Below, piece after piece: positions 35,212 through 45,025 of a stretch of 64,000 nucleotides of DNA; the first letter of the stretch is position 1; the number at the start of each line of letters is the position of its first letter. This DNA comes from CAVPDG01 sp963702535 (GTDB taxonomy: Bacteria; Chloroflexota; Anaerolineae; Anaerolineales; UBA4823): NCBI GenBank assembly GCA_963702535.1, contig CAVPDG010000016.1, positions 248,001-312,000 on the forward strand, read 5' to 3'. Both the position numbers and the translations under genes were made by a program. Under the pieces are notes generated by a model. It did not search any database. It saw only the letters and a list, made by a program, of their open reading frames with translations, and was not told the DNA's origin.

Positions 35212-36087
35212 ATGAGTGAAACGACGATCACCCCCCGTCCCTCCGAGGAAGTGCTGGTCCTGCGCCCATCGCGCGGCTGGTCGGCATTGAATCTCGGTGA
35301 CCTGTGGCGCTACCGCGAGCTGATCTACTTCCTGATCTGGCGCGACGTCAAGGTGCGCTACAAGCAGACCGCACTGGGCGCTTCTTGGGCAATCCTCCAA
35401 CCGTTCATCACCATGGTAGTCTTCACCTTGCTCTTTGGGCGGTTGGCGAAGATGCCTTCGGATGGCATTCCCTACCCGCTTTTTGTTTACACTGGCTTGC
35501 TGCCATGGGGCTTGTTCACCAAGGCGATCGGGGACGCCGGGCGTTCCATGGTCACCAATCGCAGCATGATCACCAAGGTCTATTTCCCCCGCCTGTCCAT
35601 CCCGCTGGCATCCGTGCTAGCCGGGCTGGTGGATTTCGCCCTGGCTTTCCTGGTCTTGATCGGGATGATGGTCGTCTACAATTACGTGCCGGCTCTCGAA
35701 TACCAGGTTGTGATCACCCCCGCCATCCTGACGCTGCCCCTATTCCTGCTCCTGGCGCTGGTGACTTCTTTGGGCGTGGGCTTGTGGCTCTCGGCGCTCA
35801 ACGTGCAGTACCGCGATGTAAACTACATCCTGCCCTTCCTCACCCAGTTCTGGCTCTTCATCACACCCATCGCCTACCCGGCGTCCATGATCCCGGAGAA
35901 ATGGCAGATGCTTTACTCGCTGAATCCAATGACCGGCGTGGTCGAGGGCTTCCGCTGGGCGCTCTTGGGTGTCAAGGAAGCGCCGAGCCCAATGATTGCG
36001 GTCTCGAGCACGATAGCCATTGTGCTGCTGGTCAGCGGATTGTTCTACTTCCGGCGGATGGAACGCACCTTCGCCGACGAGATCTGA
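35212..36087 (+). CDS. ABC-2 type polysaccharide export permease (Wzm-like)
   Basis: Membrane subunit of an ABC exporter for a lipid-linked polysaccharide: 291 residues with six helices, opening with the conserved RYRELIYFLIWRDVKVRYKQ and TALGASWAILQPFITMVVF. LNVQYRDVNYILPFLTQFWL and PMTGVVEGFRWALLG are ABC2_membrane/TagG/Wzm signatures. ATG 35212 is preferred over the upstream GTG, which would lie in the fcl gene. It pairs with the ATPase that follows after 22 bases. Confidence 0.9.
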   Translation: MSETTITPRPSEEVLVLRPSRGWSALNLGDLWRYRELIYFLIWRDVKVRYKQTALGASWAILQPFITMVVFTLLFGRLAKMPSDGIPYPLFVYTGLLPWGLFTKAIGDAGRSMVTNRSMITKVYFPRLSIPLASVLAGLVDFALAFLVLIGMMVVYNYVPALEYQVVITPAILTLPLFLLLALVTSLGVGLWLSALNVQYRDVNYILPFLTQFWLFITPIAYPASMIPEKWQMLYSLNPMTGVVEGFRWALLGVKEAPSPMIAVSSTIAIVLLVSGLFYFRRMERTFADEI

Positions 36088-36109
36088 GCGGCGATGGGAA
36101 GCCTGAGCT

Positions 36110-37405
36110 ATGTCTGAGATCGCCGTCCGCGTGGAGAACCTGGGAAAACGCTACAAGATCGGGATAGCGCCGGAGCGCTACCGCACGCTGCGTGATTCCC
36201 TGGTGCAAGGCGCCAGCGCTCCGTTCCGGCGTCTTTCCGGCGCAGCGCGCCGGGAAGCCCAATCGAGCGACGGCGAAGTCGCCGGACGGATCTGGGCGCT
36301 GCACGACGTCTCCTTCGAGGTGCAGAAGGGGCAGGTGCTGGGCATTATCGGGCGCAACGGCGCCGGCAAGAGCACCCTGTTGAAGATCCTGTCGCGCGTC
36401 ACCGAGCCCACGCAGGGCTACGCCGAGATCCACGGGCGCGTTGGCTCGCTGCTGGAAGTGGGCACAGGTTTTCACCCCGAGCTGACCGGTCGGGAGAACA
36501 TCTACATGAACGGCGCCATCCTGGGGATGAAACGCAGCGAGATCGAGCGCAAATTCGACGAGATCGTGGCTTTCTCCGAGGTCGAGAAGTTCATCGATAC
36601 CCCGGTCAAGCGCTATTCCAGCGGCATGTACCTGCGCCTGGCTTTTGCGGTAGCGGCGCACCTGGAGCCTGAGATCCTGGTCGTCGACGAGGTGCTGGCT
36701 GTGGGCGACGCCGAGTTCCAGCGCAAATGCCTGGGAAAGATGAGCGACGTGGCGCATGAAGGGCGCACGGTGCTCTTCGTCAGCCACAATATGTCTGCCG
36801 TCCTGCGCCTGACCGAAGAGGCGATCGTGCTGAACAAAGGGCAGATGGCGCTGCGCGCTGCCACGCCCGCCGCCGTGGACTTTTACCTCTCCTCCGGCTA
36901 TGCCCAGACCGGCGAGCGGGTGTGGATGGCGGACGAGATCCCGGCTGGAGCTTCTCCTTTCCGCCCCATCGCCATGCGGGTGATCGACCTGCGCGGCAAG
37001 AAAGTGGACATGGTGCGCTCGACCGAACCGGTGAGCGTGGAGATCGAATACGCCCTGCAGCGCGCCGATCAGCGGGCTGCGCGTTGGCGTTTACCTGATG
37101 ACCACGCGTGGCGACCAGGTGTTCACCTCCTTCGACACCGATGACGCGCAACTGTTCGAGCGCTACGGCACACGCCCGGCAGGGCATTACATCAGCCGTT
37201 TCACGCATACCGGCAGATTACTTGAACGAAGGGCGCTACGTGCTGGGGATCAACGCCAGCACCTACCGCGTCAAGCGCTATTTCATGGACGAGCAGGCGC
37301 TGATCTTCACGCGTAGACCCGGCTGGAGCAGCCGGCATGCAGTGGGGGGAGCCCCGCCTGGGCGTTGTGCGGCCGCGCCTGGACTGGCAGATCGAGGTGA
37401 AATGA
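36110..37405 (+). CDS. ABC transporter ATPase with glycan-binding C-terminal domain (Wzt-like, three frameshifts)
   Basis: Nucleotide-binding subunit. Walker A GIIGRNGAGKSTLLKIL, signature YSSGMYLRLAFAVAA, Walker B EILVVDEVLAVGD and the H-loop LFVSHN are complete in the first frame (36110 to about 37060). The rest is a Wzt-type C-terminal domain: RVGVYLMTTRGDQVFTSFDT, then IPADYLNEGRYVLGINASTY, then MQWGEPRLGVVRPRLDWQIE. It is spread over three further frames by single extra bases near 37061, 37206 and 37312. The stop TGA at 37403-37405 overlaps the next ATG. The C-terminal domain in Wzt proteins recognises the modified glycan end, so export may be substrate-specific. Confidence 0.85.
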
Positions 37406-39048
37406 TGGACAAAGCCAGCCTCAAGCGCCTGCTCGGTGAGCTGCCCCTGACTGCGGAAATGTACTGGCAGCTGCGCCAGAACGGCAAGCCGCTCAACCGC
37501 AGCTTCTCCCTGCGCCACGCAGCCAAATGGCTGCCGGAATGGCGCTCGCACTGTGGAATCTGCCTGGCATCCAGCTCACCTGCGCAACTGGGGATCGCCC
37601 CAAAGAAAGTTTTGATCTTCGTCACATTGCATTATTGGATCGAGCACGCCGTGCTGATGGGCATGGCGCTGGCAGGGCTGGGGCAAGAAGTGACCCTGGC
37701 TTACCTGCCTTACCCCAACTGGCGCAAGCCGCTGAACCGCTTCGATCTGCGCCGCCACAACGCCTACAGCCAGAGCGTGCTCACCCAGGCGCAGCCGTAC
37801 CTGAACGCCGTCTCGTGGCTGAACGCGCCCGCTTTCCAGGAGCCTGCCCGGGCAGCTCGAAGAGGCGATCCGGCAGGTGGCGCAACGCGATGTGCAGTAC
37901 ACGCTGCAGGTCGAAGACGTCGACCCGCAGAGCGCGCTGTACCGCCTGCGGCTGGAGCGCGACCTGGCAGCCGGCAAAGCTGCCTTGAGCTGGATGCAGG
38001 CTCAGCCGCCGGACATCGTCTTGACCCCGAACGGCAGCATCCTGGAGATGGGCGCCGTGTACCAGGCCGCCCGCAGCGCCGGCATCCCGGTCGTGACCTA
38101 CGAGTTTGGCGAGCAGCGCGGCCGCATCTGGCTGGCGCAGGACGGCGAGGTGATGCGCCAGGAGACCGACAGCCTGTGGCAGCAGCGCCAGGGCATGGCG
38201 CTGGACGAGGCGCAGTGGGAGCAGATGCGCAGCCTGTTTGCCTCGCGGCAGCGCGCCGACCTGTGGGCGAACTTCTCCCGCCGCTGGCAGGGCTTGCCCA
38301 GCCAGGGCGGCGAGCAGGCGCGCCAGCGCCCTGGGGCTGGATAACAGACCGCTGGCATTGCTGGCAGCCAATGTGATCGGCGACAGCCTGACCCTGGGGA
38401 GACAGGTATTCACGGAGAGCATGACCGAATGGCTGCAGCGCAGCGTGGCTTATTTCGCCGCCCGCCCGGAAGCGCAGCTCGTGGTGCGCATCCACCCCGG
38501 CGAGCGCTACACCAAAGGTCCCTCGGTAGCCGACGTGGTGAAGCAGGCGCTGCCGGAGCTGCCGGAGCACATCCACCTGGCAGCGGCAAGCGACCCGGTC
38601 AACACCTATGACCTGGTGGAGATTGCCGACCTGGGTCTGGTGTACACCACTACGGTAGGTCTTGGAAATGGCGATGAGCGGCGTGCCGGTGATCGTCGCC
38701 GGGCAGACCCATTACCGCGAGAAAGGCTTTACCCTGGACCCGGATACCTGGCAGGCGTACGAGTCTACTCTAGAGGGCACGCTCGCCGCTCCCAAGGCGC
38801 AGCGCATGACCCAGGAGCAGGTGGAGCGCGCCTGGAATTACGCTTACCGCTTTTTCTTCGAGTACCCCCACCTATTCCCGTGGCACCTGTTGGGCATTTG
38901 GGACGAGCTGCAGGAGTGGTCGCTGGAGCGAGCATTATCCGCGAAGGGACTGGCGGCGTACGGCGATACCTTCCGCTACCTGCTGGGCGAGCCGATCGAA
39001 TGGGGGCGGACGCCCCTGGCGGATCTGGCTGTAATGGAGGCGCGATGA
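37402..39048 (+). CDS. Capsule-synthesis-like glycosyltransferase (GT-B, three frameshifts)
   Basis: About 548 residues spread over four frames. Segments in order: KVLIFVTLHYWIEHAVLMGM and YLPYPNWRKPLNRFDLRRHN; then VQYTLQVEDVDPQSALYRLR and GIPVVTYEFGEQRGRIWLAQ; then LALLAANVIGDSLTLGRQVF and VVRIHPGERYTKG; then MAMSGVPVIVAGQTHYREKG. The single-base breaks are near 37845, 38327 and 38662. The VxRIHPGE and VAGQTHYR motifs resemble the nucleotide-sugar half of capsule (KpsS/LipB-like) and CDP-glycerol transferases. The start overlaps the ABC ATPase stop (ATGA). Exact donor unknown. Confidence 0.65.
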
Positions 39049-39925
39049 GCACCCCCACGGAAGTCAAGCAGCAGGTGCGCCAGTTTTACGACCAGGTCGG
39101 CTGGCAAGAGGTGAGCGCAGGCACTTACCAGAATGCCCATTACGAAGACCTGCGCCCGGTGGCGCGCGAGTACATCCAGCGCTGCCACCGGCGCGTGAGC
39201 CGGCACATCCAGGCGGGAGGGCGCTTACTTGCTGGACGCCGGAAGCGGACCGATCCAGTACCCCGAATACCTGGCGTATTCTCAGGGTTACCAGCGCCGG
39301 GTGTGCGCCGATATCTCCATCCAGGCGCTGCAGGAAGCCCGCAAGCGCATTGGGGAGCACGGGCTGTTCGTGGTGGCAGACATCGCCAACCTGCCTTTCG
39401 CCAGAGACGTATTCGAGGGCGTGGTCTCGCTGCACACCATCCACCACCTGCCCGAAGATGAGCACCTGCGCGCCTACGAGGAGCTGTACCGCGTCCTGGC
39501 GCCGGGAGAGAGCGCTGTGGTAGTGAACGGCTGGCCCGAGAGCCGCCTGATGAAGCGGCTGGACCCGCTGGTGCGCCTGGGGATACGCCTGCGCAACCTG
39601 TCTGCCAGGCTGGCGGGCAAGGAAACCGCGCCGCCGAAGCGCGCCAAGGATCCGGCATCCCGAGAAACTGCGTCTGCCAAGGGCACGTTCATCAACCGGC
39701 ACGGCGCTGCATTGGATGAGAGGCGAGGTAGGCAGCCGCATGCCGGTGGAGATCCTGGTGTGGCGCAGCGCCAGCGTGCGCTTTACGCGCAGCCTGATCC
39801 ACGCCTGGCTGGGCGGGCGCTACTGGCTGCGCTTGCTCTACCGGCTGGAGGAGCGCTACCCGCACTGGTTCGGCGAGAACGGGCAGTACCCATTGATTGT
39901 GATCAGGAAAAGCAAGGCGGAATGA
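39045..39925 (+). CDS. SAM-dependent methyltransferase (two frameshifts)
   Basis: About 290 residues over three frames. TEVKQQVRQFYDQVGWQEVS lies in the first; the Rossmann motif YLLDAGSGPIQYPEYLAYSQ, RRVCADISIQALQEARKRIG and VVSLHTIHHLPEDEHLRAYE in the second; RMPVEILVWRSASVRFTRSL and YPHWFGENGQYPLIVI in the third. Breaks near 39225 (extra T) and 39712 (extra T). Class I methyltransferase of the Methyltransf_11 type, probably acting on the glycan or its carrier. ATGA overlaps at both ends tie it to its neighbours. Confidence 0.75.
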
Positions 39926-39942
39926 CAGAGATTAAAGGACAC

Positions 39943-40947
39943 ATGATGGAATGGAATGATAAAGTCGTTTTAGTAACCGGCGGGACCGGGTCGTTCGGCA
40001 AGAAGTTCATCGAGGTCATGCTGCGCGAGTTCCACCCTGCCAAGCTGATCGTCTTCAGCCGCGATGAGCTCAAGCAGCACGAGATGCGCGTGGGCGGATT
40101 CGACGACCCATCCGTGCGCTACTTCATCGGCGACGTGCGCGATCCCGAGCGCTTGCGCCGCGCCATGCACGGCGTCGATATCGTCATCCATGCCGCCGCG
40201 CTGAAACAGGTGCCAGCCTGCGAGTACAACCCGATGGAAGCGATCAAGACCAATATCCTGGGCAGCAGCAACGTCATCGAGGCGGCGCTGGATGCGGGTG
40301 TCAAGAAAGTGGTGGCGTTGAGCACCGATAAGGCGGTCAACCCCATCAACCTGTACGGCACCACCAAGCTGGCGGCTGAGAAGCTCTTCGTGCAGAGCAA
40401 CGCTTACGCCGCCGGAACCGCCACCCGTTTTAGCTGCGTGCGCTACGGCAATGTCGTCGGCAGCCGCGGCAGCGTCATTCCGATCTTCCTGCAGCAGCGC
40501 CATAACGGCAAGCTGACCATCACCGACACGCGCATGACGCGTTTCTGGCTGACGCTGGAGCAGGGCGTGCGCTTTGTGATCCACTGCGCCGAGGTGATGC
40601 GCGGCGGAGAGGTCTTCGTGCCGAAGATCCCCAGCACGCGCGTGGTCGACCTGGCAAAAGCCATCGCCCCGCAGGCAGAGCTGGAAGTGATCGGCATCCG
40701 CCCCGGGGAAAAGCTGCATGAGGTGCTGGTACACGAGGACGAGGCGCGGGTCACGGTGGAGCTGGACGATATGTTCGTAGTGCAGCCGACCATCGAGCTC
40801 TGGTTCGGGCGTGAGTGGCAGGAGGAAGGCCGTCCCCTGCCGGAGGGCTTCCGCTACGCCAGCGACACCAACCCGCAGTGGCTGGATACCGAGCAGATCG
40901 GCGAGATCGTGCGCGAATTCGAAAGAGAAGGAGGCAAAACAGTCTAG
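39943..40947 (+). CDS. pseB: UDP-N-acetylglucosamine 4,6-dehydratase (inverting)
   Basis: Extended SDR, 334 residues. First enzyme of pseudaminic acid synthesis: it dehydrates UDP-GlcNAc with C5 inversion. VVLVTGGTGSFGKKFIEVML (NAD loop), IVFSRDELKQHEMRVG, VIHAAALKQVPACEYNPMEA (family signature), ALSTDKAVNPINLYGTTKL (Thr-Asp-Lys active-site form) and VRYGNVVGSRGSVIPIF are all present. ATG 39943 has AAAGGA 5 bases before it; an ATG at 39922 overlapping the previous stop is the alternative. No pseC, pseH or pseG is adjacent; an RmlD-like reductase follows instead. Confidence 0.85.
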   Translation: MMEWNDKVVLVTGGTGSFGKKFIEVMLREFHPAKLIVFSRDELKQHEMRVGGFDDPSVRYFIGDVRDPERLRRAMHGVDIVIHAAALKQVPACEYNPMEAIKTNILGSSNVIEAALDAGVKKVVALSTDKAVNPINLYGTTKLAAEKLFVQSNAYAAGTATRFSCVRYGNVVGSRGSVIPIFLQQRHNGKLTITDTRMTRFWLTLEQGVRFVIHCAEVMRGGEVFVPKIPSTRVVDLAKAIAPQAELEVIGIRPGEKLHEVLVHEDEARVTVELDDMFVVQPTIELWFGREWQEEGRPLPEGFRYASDTNPQWLDTEQIGEIVREFEREGGKTV

Positions 40948-41023
40948 GATCAAGCTGCCGTGAGCAGGCAGATGCTTCTTGGGAGGAGCCTGCTGAGGCC
41001 GCCGACCTGTTTCCGGGAATGCC

Positions 41024-41962
41024 ATGCGCATACTTGTCACCGGAGCCAGCGGCTTGTTGGGACTGAACCTAGCCCTGGAGGCCGCAAAAGACCATCGGGT
41101 CTTTGGAACGATTAACAACCACGCCATACGAACCGACGCCTTCACCGTATTGCCGGTCGACCTGCTGGCAGACGGAGCCGTGGAGCGCCTGCTGGATGAG
41201 ACCCAGCCCGACTGGGTGATCCACTGCGCTGCCCTGGCGAACCTGGAAGACTGCGAGGCGCATCCGGTCCTGGCGGAACAATTGAATACCCATCTCCCGG
41301 CAAAACTGGCTGCCCATGTCGCCAGGGGCGGAGCGCGCCTGGTACACGTATCCACCGACGCCGTCTTCGACGGGCAGGCAGGCGGCTACTCAGAGCAAGA
41401 CACGCCGAACCCGCTCAGCATTTACGCCCGCAGCAAGCTGGCTGGGGAGCGCGGCGTGGCAGAGGCCAACCCCGAAGCGATCATCGCCCGCGTCAACCTG
41501 TTCGGCTGGAGCCCCAGCGGCAAGCGCAGCCTGGCGGAATTCTTTTTCAACAACCTCAGCGCCGGCAAGCGGGTGATGGGGTTTACAGACGTGTACTTCT
41601 GCCCGCTGCTGGCAAACGACCTGGCAGCCATCTTCCTGAAAATGCTGCAAAGAAATCTGAGCGGGCTGTACCACGTCGTCAGCCGGGAGTGCCTGAGCAA
41701 ATACGAGTTCGGCGTGCGGCTGGCGAACCAGTTTGAGCTGGACAGCAGCCTGATCAGCCCCACGTCGGTCGAGCAGGGGGGCTTGACAGCCGCCCGCTCC
41801 CCCCGCCTGACCCTGCGTGTGGACAGGCTGGCGGCAGCGCTGGGCGAACCCTTGCCGGAAATCTCAACCGGCATTCGCAGGTTTTATGAGCTTTACCGCC
41901 AGGGCTACCCACCCCGCTTGAGAGCGATGGCTGAAGCCATCGCTCCTATCGACCCCAGATAA
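41024..41962 (+). CDS. RmlD-like sugar-nucleotide reductase
   Basis: SDR of 312 residues of the dTDP-4-dehydrorhamnose reductase family: RILVTGASGLLGLNLALEA, DWVIHCAALANLEDCEAHP, LVHVSTDAVFDGQAGGYSEQ, catalytic PLSIYARSKLAGE, and RVNLFGWSPSGKRSLAEFF. No rmlABC genes lie in the window, so its substrate is more likely the 4-keto sugar from the neighbouring PseB-like enzyme. The C-terminus (PRLTLRVDRLAAALGEPLPE) is as in RmlD. It lies 76 bases after pseB; I see nothing in that gap. Confidence 0.75.
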   Translation: MRILVTGASGLLGLNLALEAAKDHRVFGTINNHAIRTDAFTVLPVDLLADGAVERLLDETQPDWVIHCAALANLEDCEAHPVLAEQLNTHLPAKLAAHVARGGARLVHVSTDAVFDGQAGGYSEQDTPNPLSIYARSKLAGERGVAEANPEAIIARVNLFGWSPSGKRSLAEFFFNNLSAGKRVMGFTDVYFCPLLANDLAAIFLKMLQRNLSGLYHVVSRECLSKYEFGVRLANQFELDSSLISPTSVEQGGLTAARSPRLTLRVDRLAAALGEPLPEISTGIRRFYELYRQGYPPRLRAMAEAIAPIDPR

Positions 41963-42009
41963 TGAAATTTCGAGAGCAAAGGCTTCAAGAACAGATAGGG
42001 AGAGCTAGC

Positions 42010-43078
42010 ATGGAATTTCAAATCGGCGCGCATCGCATTGGCGCAGACCATCCCACTTATTTCATCGCCGATATTGCCGCCAACCACGACGGCGACCTCG
42101 ATCGGGCAAAGATGCTGGTCCGCCTGGCGAAAGAAGCCGGGGCGGACGCCGCCAAGTTCCAGAACTTCCGCGCCCCCAAGATCGTCTCGGATTACGGCTT
42201 CAGGCACATGGGCAGCCAGGTCTCTCACCAATCCTCCTGGAAGAAATCCGTCTTCCAGGTCTACGCCGACGCTTCGGTGCCCTTCGACTGGACGCCCATC
42301 CTCAAAGAAGAGTGCGATAAAGCCGGGATTGACTATTTCTCCTCTCCCTACGATTTCGACGCCATCGAAATGCTCGACCCGCATGTGCCTGCCTACAAGA
42401 TCGGCTCGGGCGATATCACCTGGCCCGAAGCCCTGGAGCGCATGGCGCGGCGGGATAAACCGGTCATCCTGGCTACGGGGGCATCGGATATCGGCGAGGT
42501 GCAGCGCGCCGTCCACATCATCCTATCGCTCAACCCGCACCTGGTGCTGATGCAGTGCAACACCAACTACACCGCCAGCCCCGAGAATTTCGACCATATC
42601 CACCTGAACGTGCTCAAGACCTACGCCGTCCTGTTCCCGGATGTGGTGCTGGGTCTCTCCGACCATACCCACGGGCACGCCACCGTGCTCGGCGCGGTGA
42701 CGCTGGGGGCACGCGTGATCGAGAAGCACTTCACCGACGATAACAGCCGCGTGGGTCCGGACCACAAATTTGCCATGAACCCGCGCACCTGGGCGGAGAT
42801 GGTCGAGAACACCCGCCTGCTCGAGCGCGCCCTGGGCTCCCCGGACAAGTTCCTGGCGGAGAATGAGAAGGATACGGTGATCGTCCAGCGTCGCTGCCTG
42901 CGCAGCGGCACGTGATATCCGCGCCGGGGAGACGCTGAGCCGCACGATGATCGACGTGCTAAGACCGGCTACGCCAGGCGCCATCCCGCCGTACGAGCTC
43001 GAGGCTGTGGTGGGCACCCGTGCCGCGCACGATATCCCGGCGGGGAAGGAAATTAGATGGACGGATGTTTATAAGTAG
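42010..43078 (+). CDS. NeuB-family nonulosonate synthase 1 (frameshifted near the end)
   Basis: Condenses phosphoenolpyruvate with an N-acylmannosamine-type sugar to a nonulosonic acid. TIM barrel residues: IADIAANHDGDLDRAKMLVR, AAKFQNFRAPKIV, YFSSPYDFDAIEML, YKIGSGDITWPEAL, LATGASDIGEVQRAV, LGLSDHTHGHATVLGAVTLG, VIEKHFTDDNSRVGPDHKFA. One extra base near 42904 shifts the frame. Beyond it the SAF (antifreeze-like) domain continues (ARDIRAGETLSRTMIDVLRP, ELEAVVGTRAAHDIPAGKEI) to TAG 43076. ATG 42010 is preferred, with GGGAG upstream. The substrate (sialic, legionaminic or pseudaminic type) cannot be fixed. Confidence 0.82.
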
Positions 43079-44202
43079 TGACACGTATTTTATATTTCTC
43101 CCGCGACTACACCAGCCACGACCACCGCTTCCTCTCCGCCCTGGCGCGCAGCGAGCACCAGGTCTATTACCTGCGCCTGGAGAGAGCCCGCCACGCGTTT
43201 GAAGACCGCCCGCTCCCGCCGCAGGTCGAGACCGTCGAGTGGGCAGGCGGGCAGGCGCCCGTTAGCTGGCGAGATGCCCCGCGCCTGCTAGCCAGTTTCA
43301 AGAAGGTGCTGCGCCGCATCCAGCCCGACCTGGTGCAGGCGGGTCCGCTGCAGCGCGGCGCATTCCTGACGGCTGCCAGCGGCTTCCGCCCGCTGGTCAG
43401 CATGTCGTGGGGCTACGACCTGATCCAGGACGCCCGCCGCAATGCGCTGTGGGGCTGGGCAACGCGCTACACCCTGAAGCGCAGCGCGGCCATGGTCGGC
43501 GACTGCGATGCTATCCGTCGCCTGGCGGCCTCGTATGGAATGCCCGACGAGCGCATCGTCACCTTTCCCTGGGGAGTCGACCTGCGCCATTTTTCGCCGC
43601 CCGAAGTCGAGGGCAGGCGCGCCGCAGAGCATACCAACAATGCTGCCCTGCCTTTCGTATTGCTCTCCGTCCGTAGCTGGGAGCCGATTTACGGCGTGGA
43701 TGTGATCGCACAGGCTTTCGTTCAGGCTGCCCGGCAAATCCCCGAATTGCAGCTGGTTATGCTGGGCAACGGCTCGCAGGCAGCTACGCTGCGCCAGACC
43801 TTCCAGCAGGCGGGTGTTGAGCAGCGCGTTCACTTCCCGGGGCAGGTCAGCCAGAGCGACCTGCCGCGCTTCTACCGCTCCGCCGACCTGTATCTGAGCG
43901 CATCCCATTCAGACGGCACGTCGATCTCCCTGCTGGAGGCGCTGGCATGCGGCTGCCCGGCGCTCGTCTCAGACATCCCCGGCAACCGTGAGTGGATCAC
44001 GCCGGGCGTAGAGGGGTGGCTCTTCCCGGATGGCGACGCCAGCGCCCTGGCTGAGGCGATCGTCCACGCTGCCGGCGACCGCTCCCGCCTGGAGCAGATG
44101 GGCAAGGCGGCACGGCGCCTGGCAGAGCAGCGCGCTGATTGGGAAAAGAATTTTCCCCAATTGTTCCAGGCATACACGCTGGCGCTGTCAAAATCTTCTT
44201 AG
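43078..44202 (+). CDS. Family 4 glycosyltransferase
   Basis: A 374-residue GT-B protein: ILYFSRDYTSHDHRFLSALA (N-terminal strand), VSMSWGYDLIQDARRN, ERIVTFPWGVDLRHFSP, VLLSVRSWEPIYGVDVIAQA, LYLSASHSDGTSISLLEALA, CPALVSDIPGNREWI, and GVEGWLFPDGDASALAEAIV. The GTG start overlaps the stop of the NeuB gene (TAGTG). Because it lies between a synthase and a cytidylyltransferase for nonulosonates, it may transfer that sugar, although GT4 enzymes more often use other donors. Confidence 0.82.
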   Translation: MTRILYFSRDYTSHDHRFLSALARSEHQVYYLRLERARHAFEDRPLPPQVETVEWAGGQAPVSWRDAPRLLASFKKVLRRIQPDLVQAGPLQRGAFLTAASGFRPLVSMSWGYDLIQDARRNALWGWATRYTLKRSAAMVGDCDAIRRLAASYGMPDERIVTFPWGVDLRHFSPPEVEGRRAAEHTNNAALPFVLLSVRSWEPIYGVDVIAQAFVQAARQIPELQLVMLGNGSQAATLRQTFQQAGVEQRVHFPGQVSQSDLPRFYRSADLYLSASHSDGTSISLLEALACGCPALVSDIPGNREWITPGVEGWLFPDGDASALAEAIVHAAGDRSRLEQMGKAARRLAEQRADWEKNFPQLFQAYTLALSKSS

Positions 44203-44220
44203 AAAGAGTTCCGGTAGACT

Positions 44221-45009
44221 TTGAAAGAGACTGGATTGAACACCATTGCCATCATCCAGGCGCGGCGCGCCGCCTCCCGCCTGCCGGATAAGGTGCTGCT
44301 GGATATCGCCAGCGAGCCGATGCTGGTGCGCGTGGTCGAGCGCACCCGGCGGGCGAAAACCCTGGATGGCGTGGTGGTCGCTACCACAACGGACCCATCG
44401 GACGCGGCGATCGAGGCGCTGTGCCTTCAACGCGGCTATGCGGTCACACGCGGCAGCATGTACGATGTGCTCGACCGTTATTACCAGGCGGCGCAGATGT
44501 ATGCGGCGGATGTTGTCGTGCGCATCACCGCCGACTGCCCGGTGATAGACCCGGACGTGATCGACGAGACGGTGCGCGCTTTGTTTAGCGGACAGGACCG
44601 CGGCGCTCTCGTTTACGATTTCAGCGCCAACCGCCTGCCCCCGCCCTGGAAGCGTACTTATCCCATCGGGCTGGATACAGAGGTAGTCACATTCGCCGCC
44701 CTGGAGACAGCCTGGAAGGAGGCTGTGCAACCTCACCAGCGCGAGCACGTGATGCCGTTCTTCTACGAGCAGCCCGACCGCTTCCGCACGCGGCTGGTGG
44801 ATTACAGCCGCGACCTGGGCGCCCTGCGCTGGACGGTGGATACCGCCGAGGATCTGGCATTGATCCGCAGCATCTACGCCCACTTCGGCGGGCGAGACGA
44901 TTTTTCCTGGCTGGATGTGCTCGCGCTGGTAGAAAGCCAGCCCGACCTGGGGCAGATCAACGCCGCGGTGCAGCATAAGGATTACCGCCAGACCGACCGC
45001 CGCCGCTAG
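44221..45009 (+). CDS. spsF: SpsF-type cytidylyltransferase
   Basis: 262 residues of the CMP-NeuAc synthetase superfamily, SpsF branch: TIAIIQARRAASRLPDKVLL, VVERTRRAKTLDGVVVATTT, RGSMYDVLDRYYQAAQMYAA, VVVRITADCPVIDPDVIDET, and C-terminal LRWTVDTAEDLALIRSIYAH. The CTP-binding N-terminus and the ITADCP motif support nucleotidyl transfer. Here it follows NeuB 1 and probably makes the CMP-sugar for it. TTG 44221 or the in-frame TTG at 44236 could be the start. Confidence 0.82.
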   Translation: MKETGLNTIAIIQARRAASRLPDKVLLDIASEPMLVRVVERTRRAKTLDGVVVATTTDPSDAAIEALCLQRGYAVTRGSMYDVLDRYYQAAQMYAADVVVRITADCPVIDPDVIDETVRALFSGQDRGALVYDFSANRLPPPWKRTYPIGLDTEVVTFAALETAWKEAVQPHQREHVMPFFYEQPDRFRTRLVDYSRDLGALRWTVDTAEDLALIRSIYAHFGGRDDFSWLDVLALVESQPDLGQINAAVQHKDYRQTDRRR

Positions 45010-45025
45010 GCGACGCCTTTCAACT

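Noticed and set aside
39970..41355. A 461-codon minus-strand open frame over pseB
   Set aside because: pseB is unmistakable on the plus strand; the antisense frame has no domain character.
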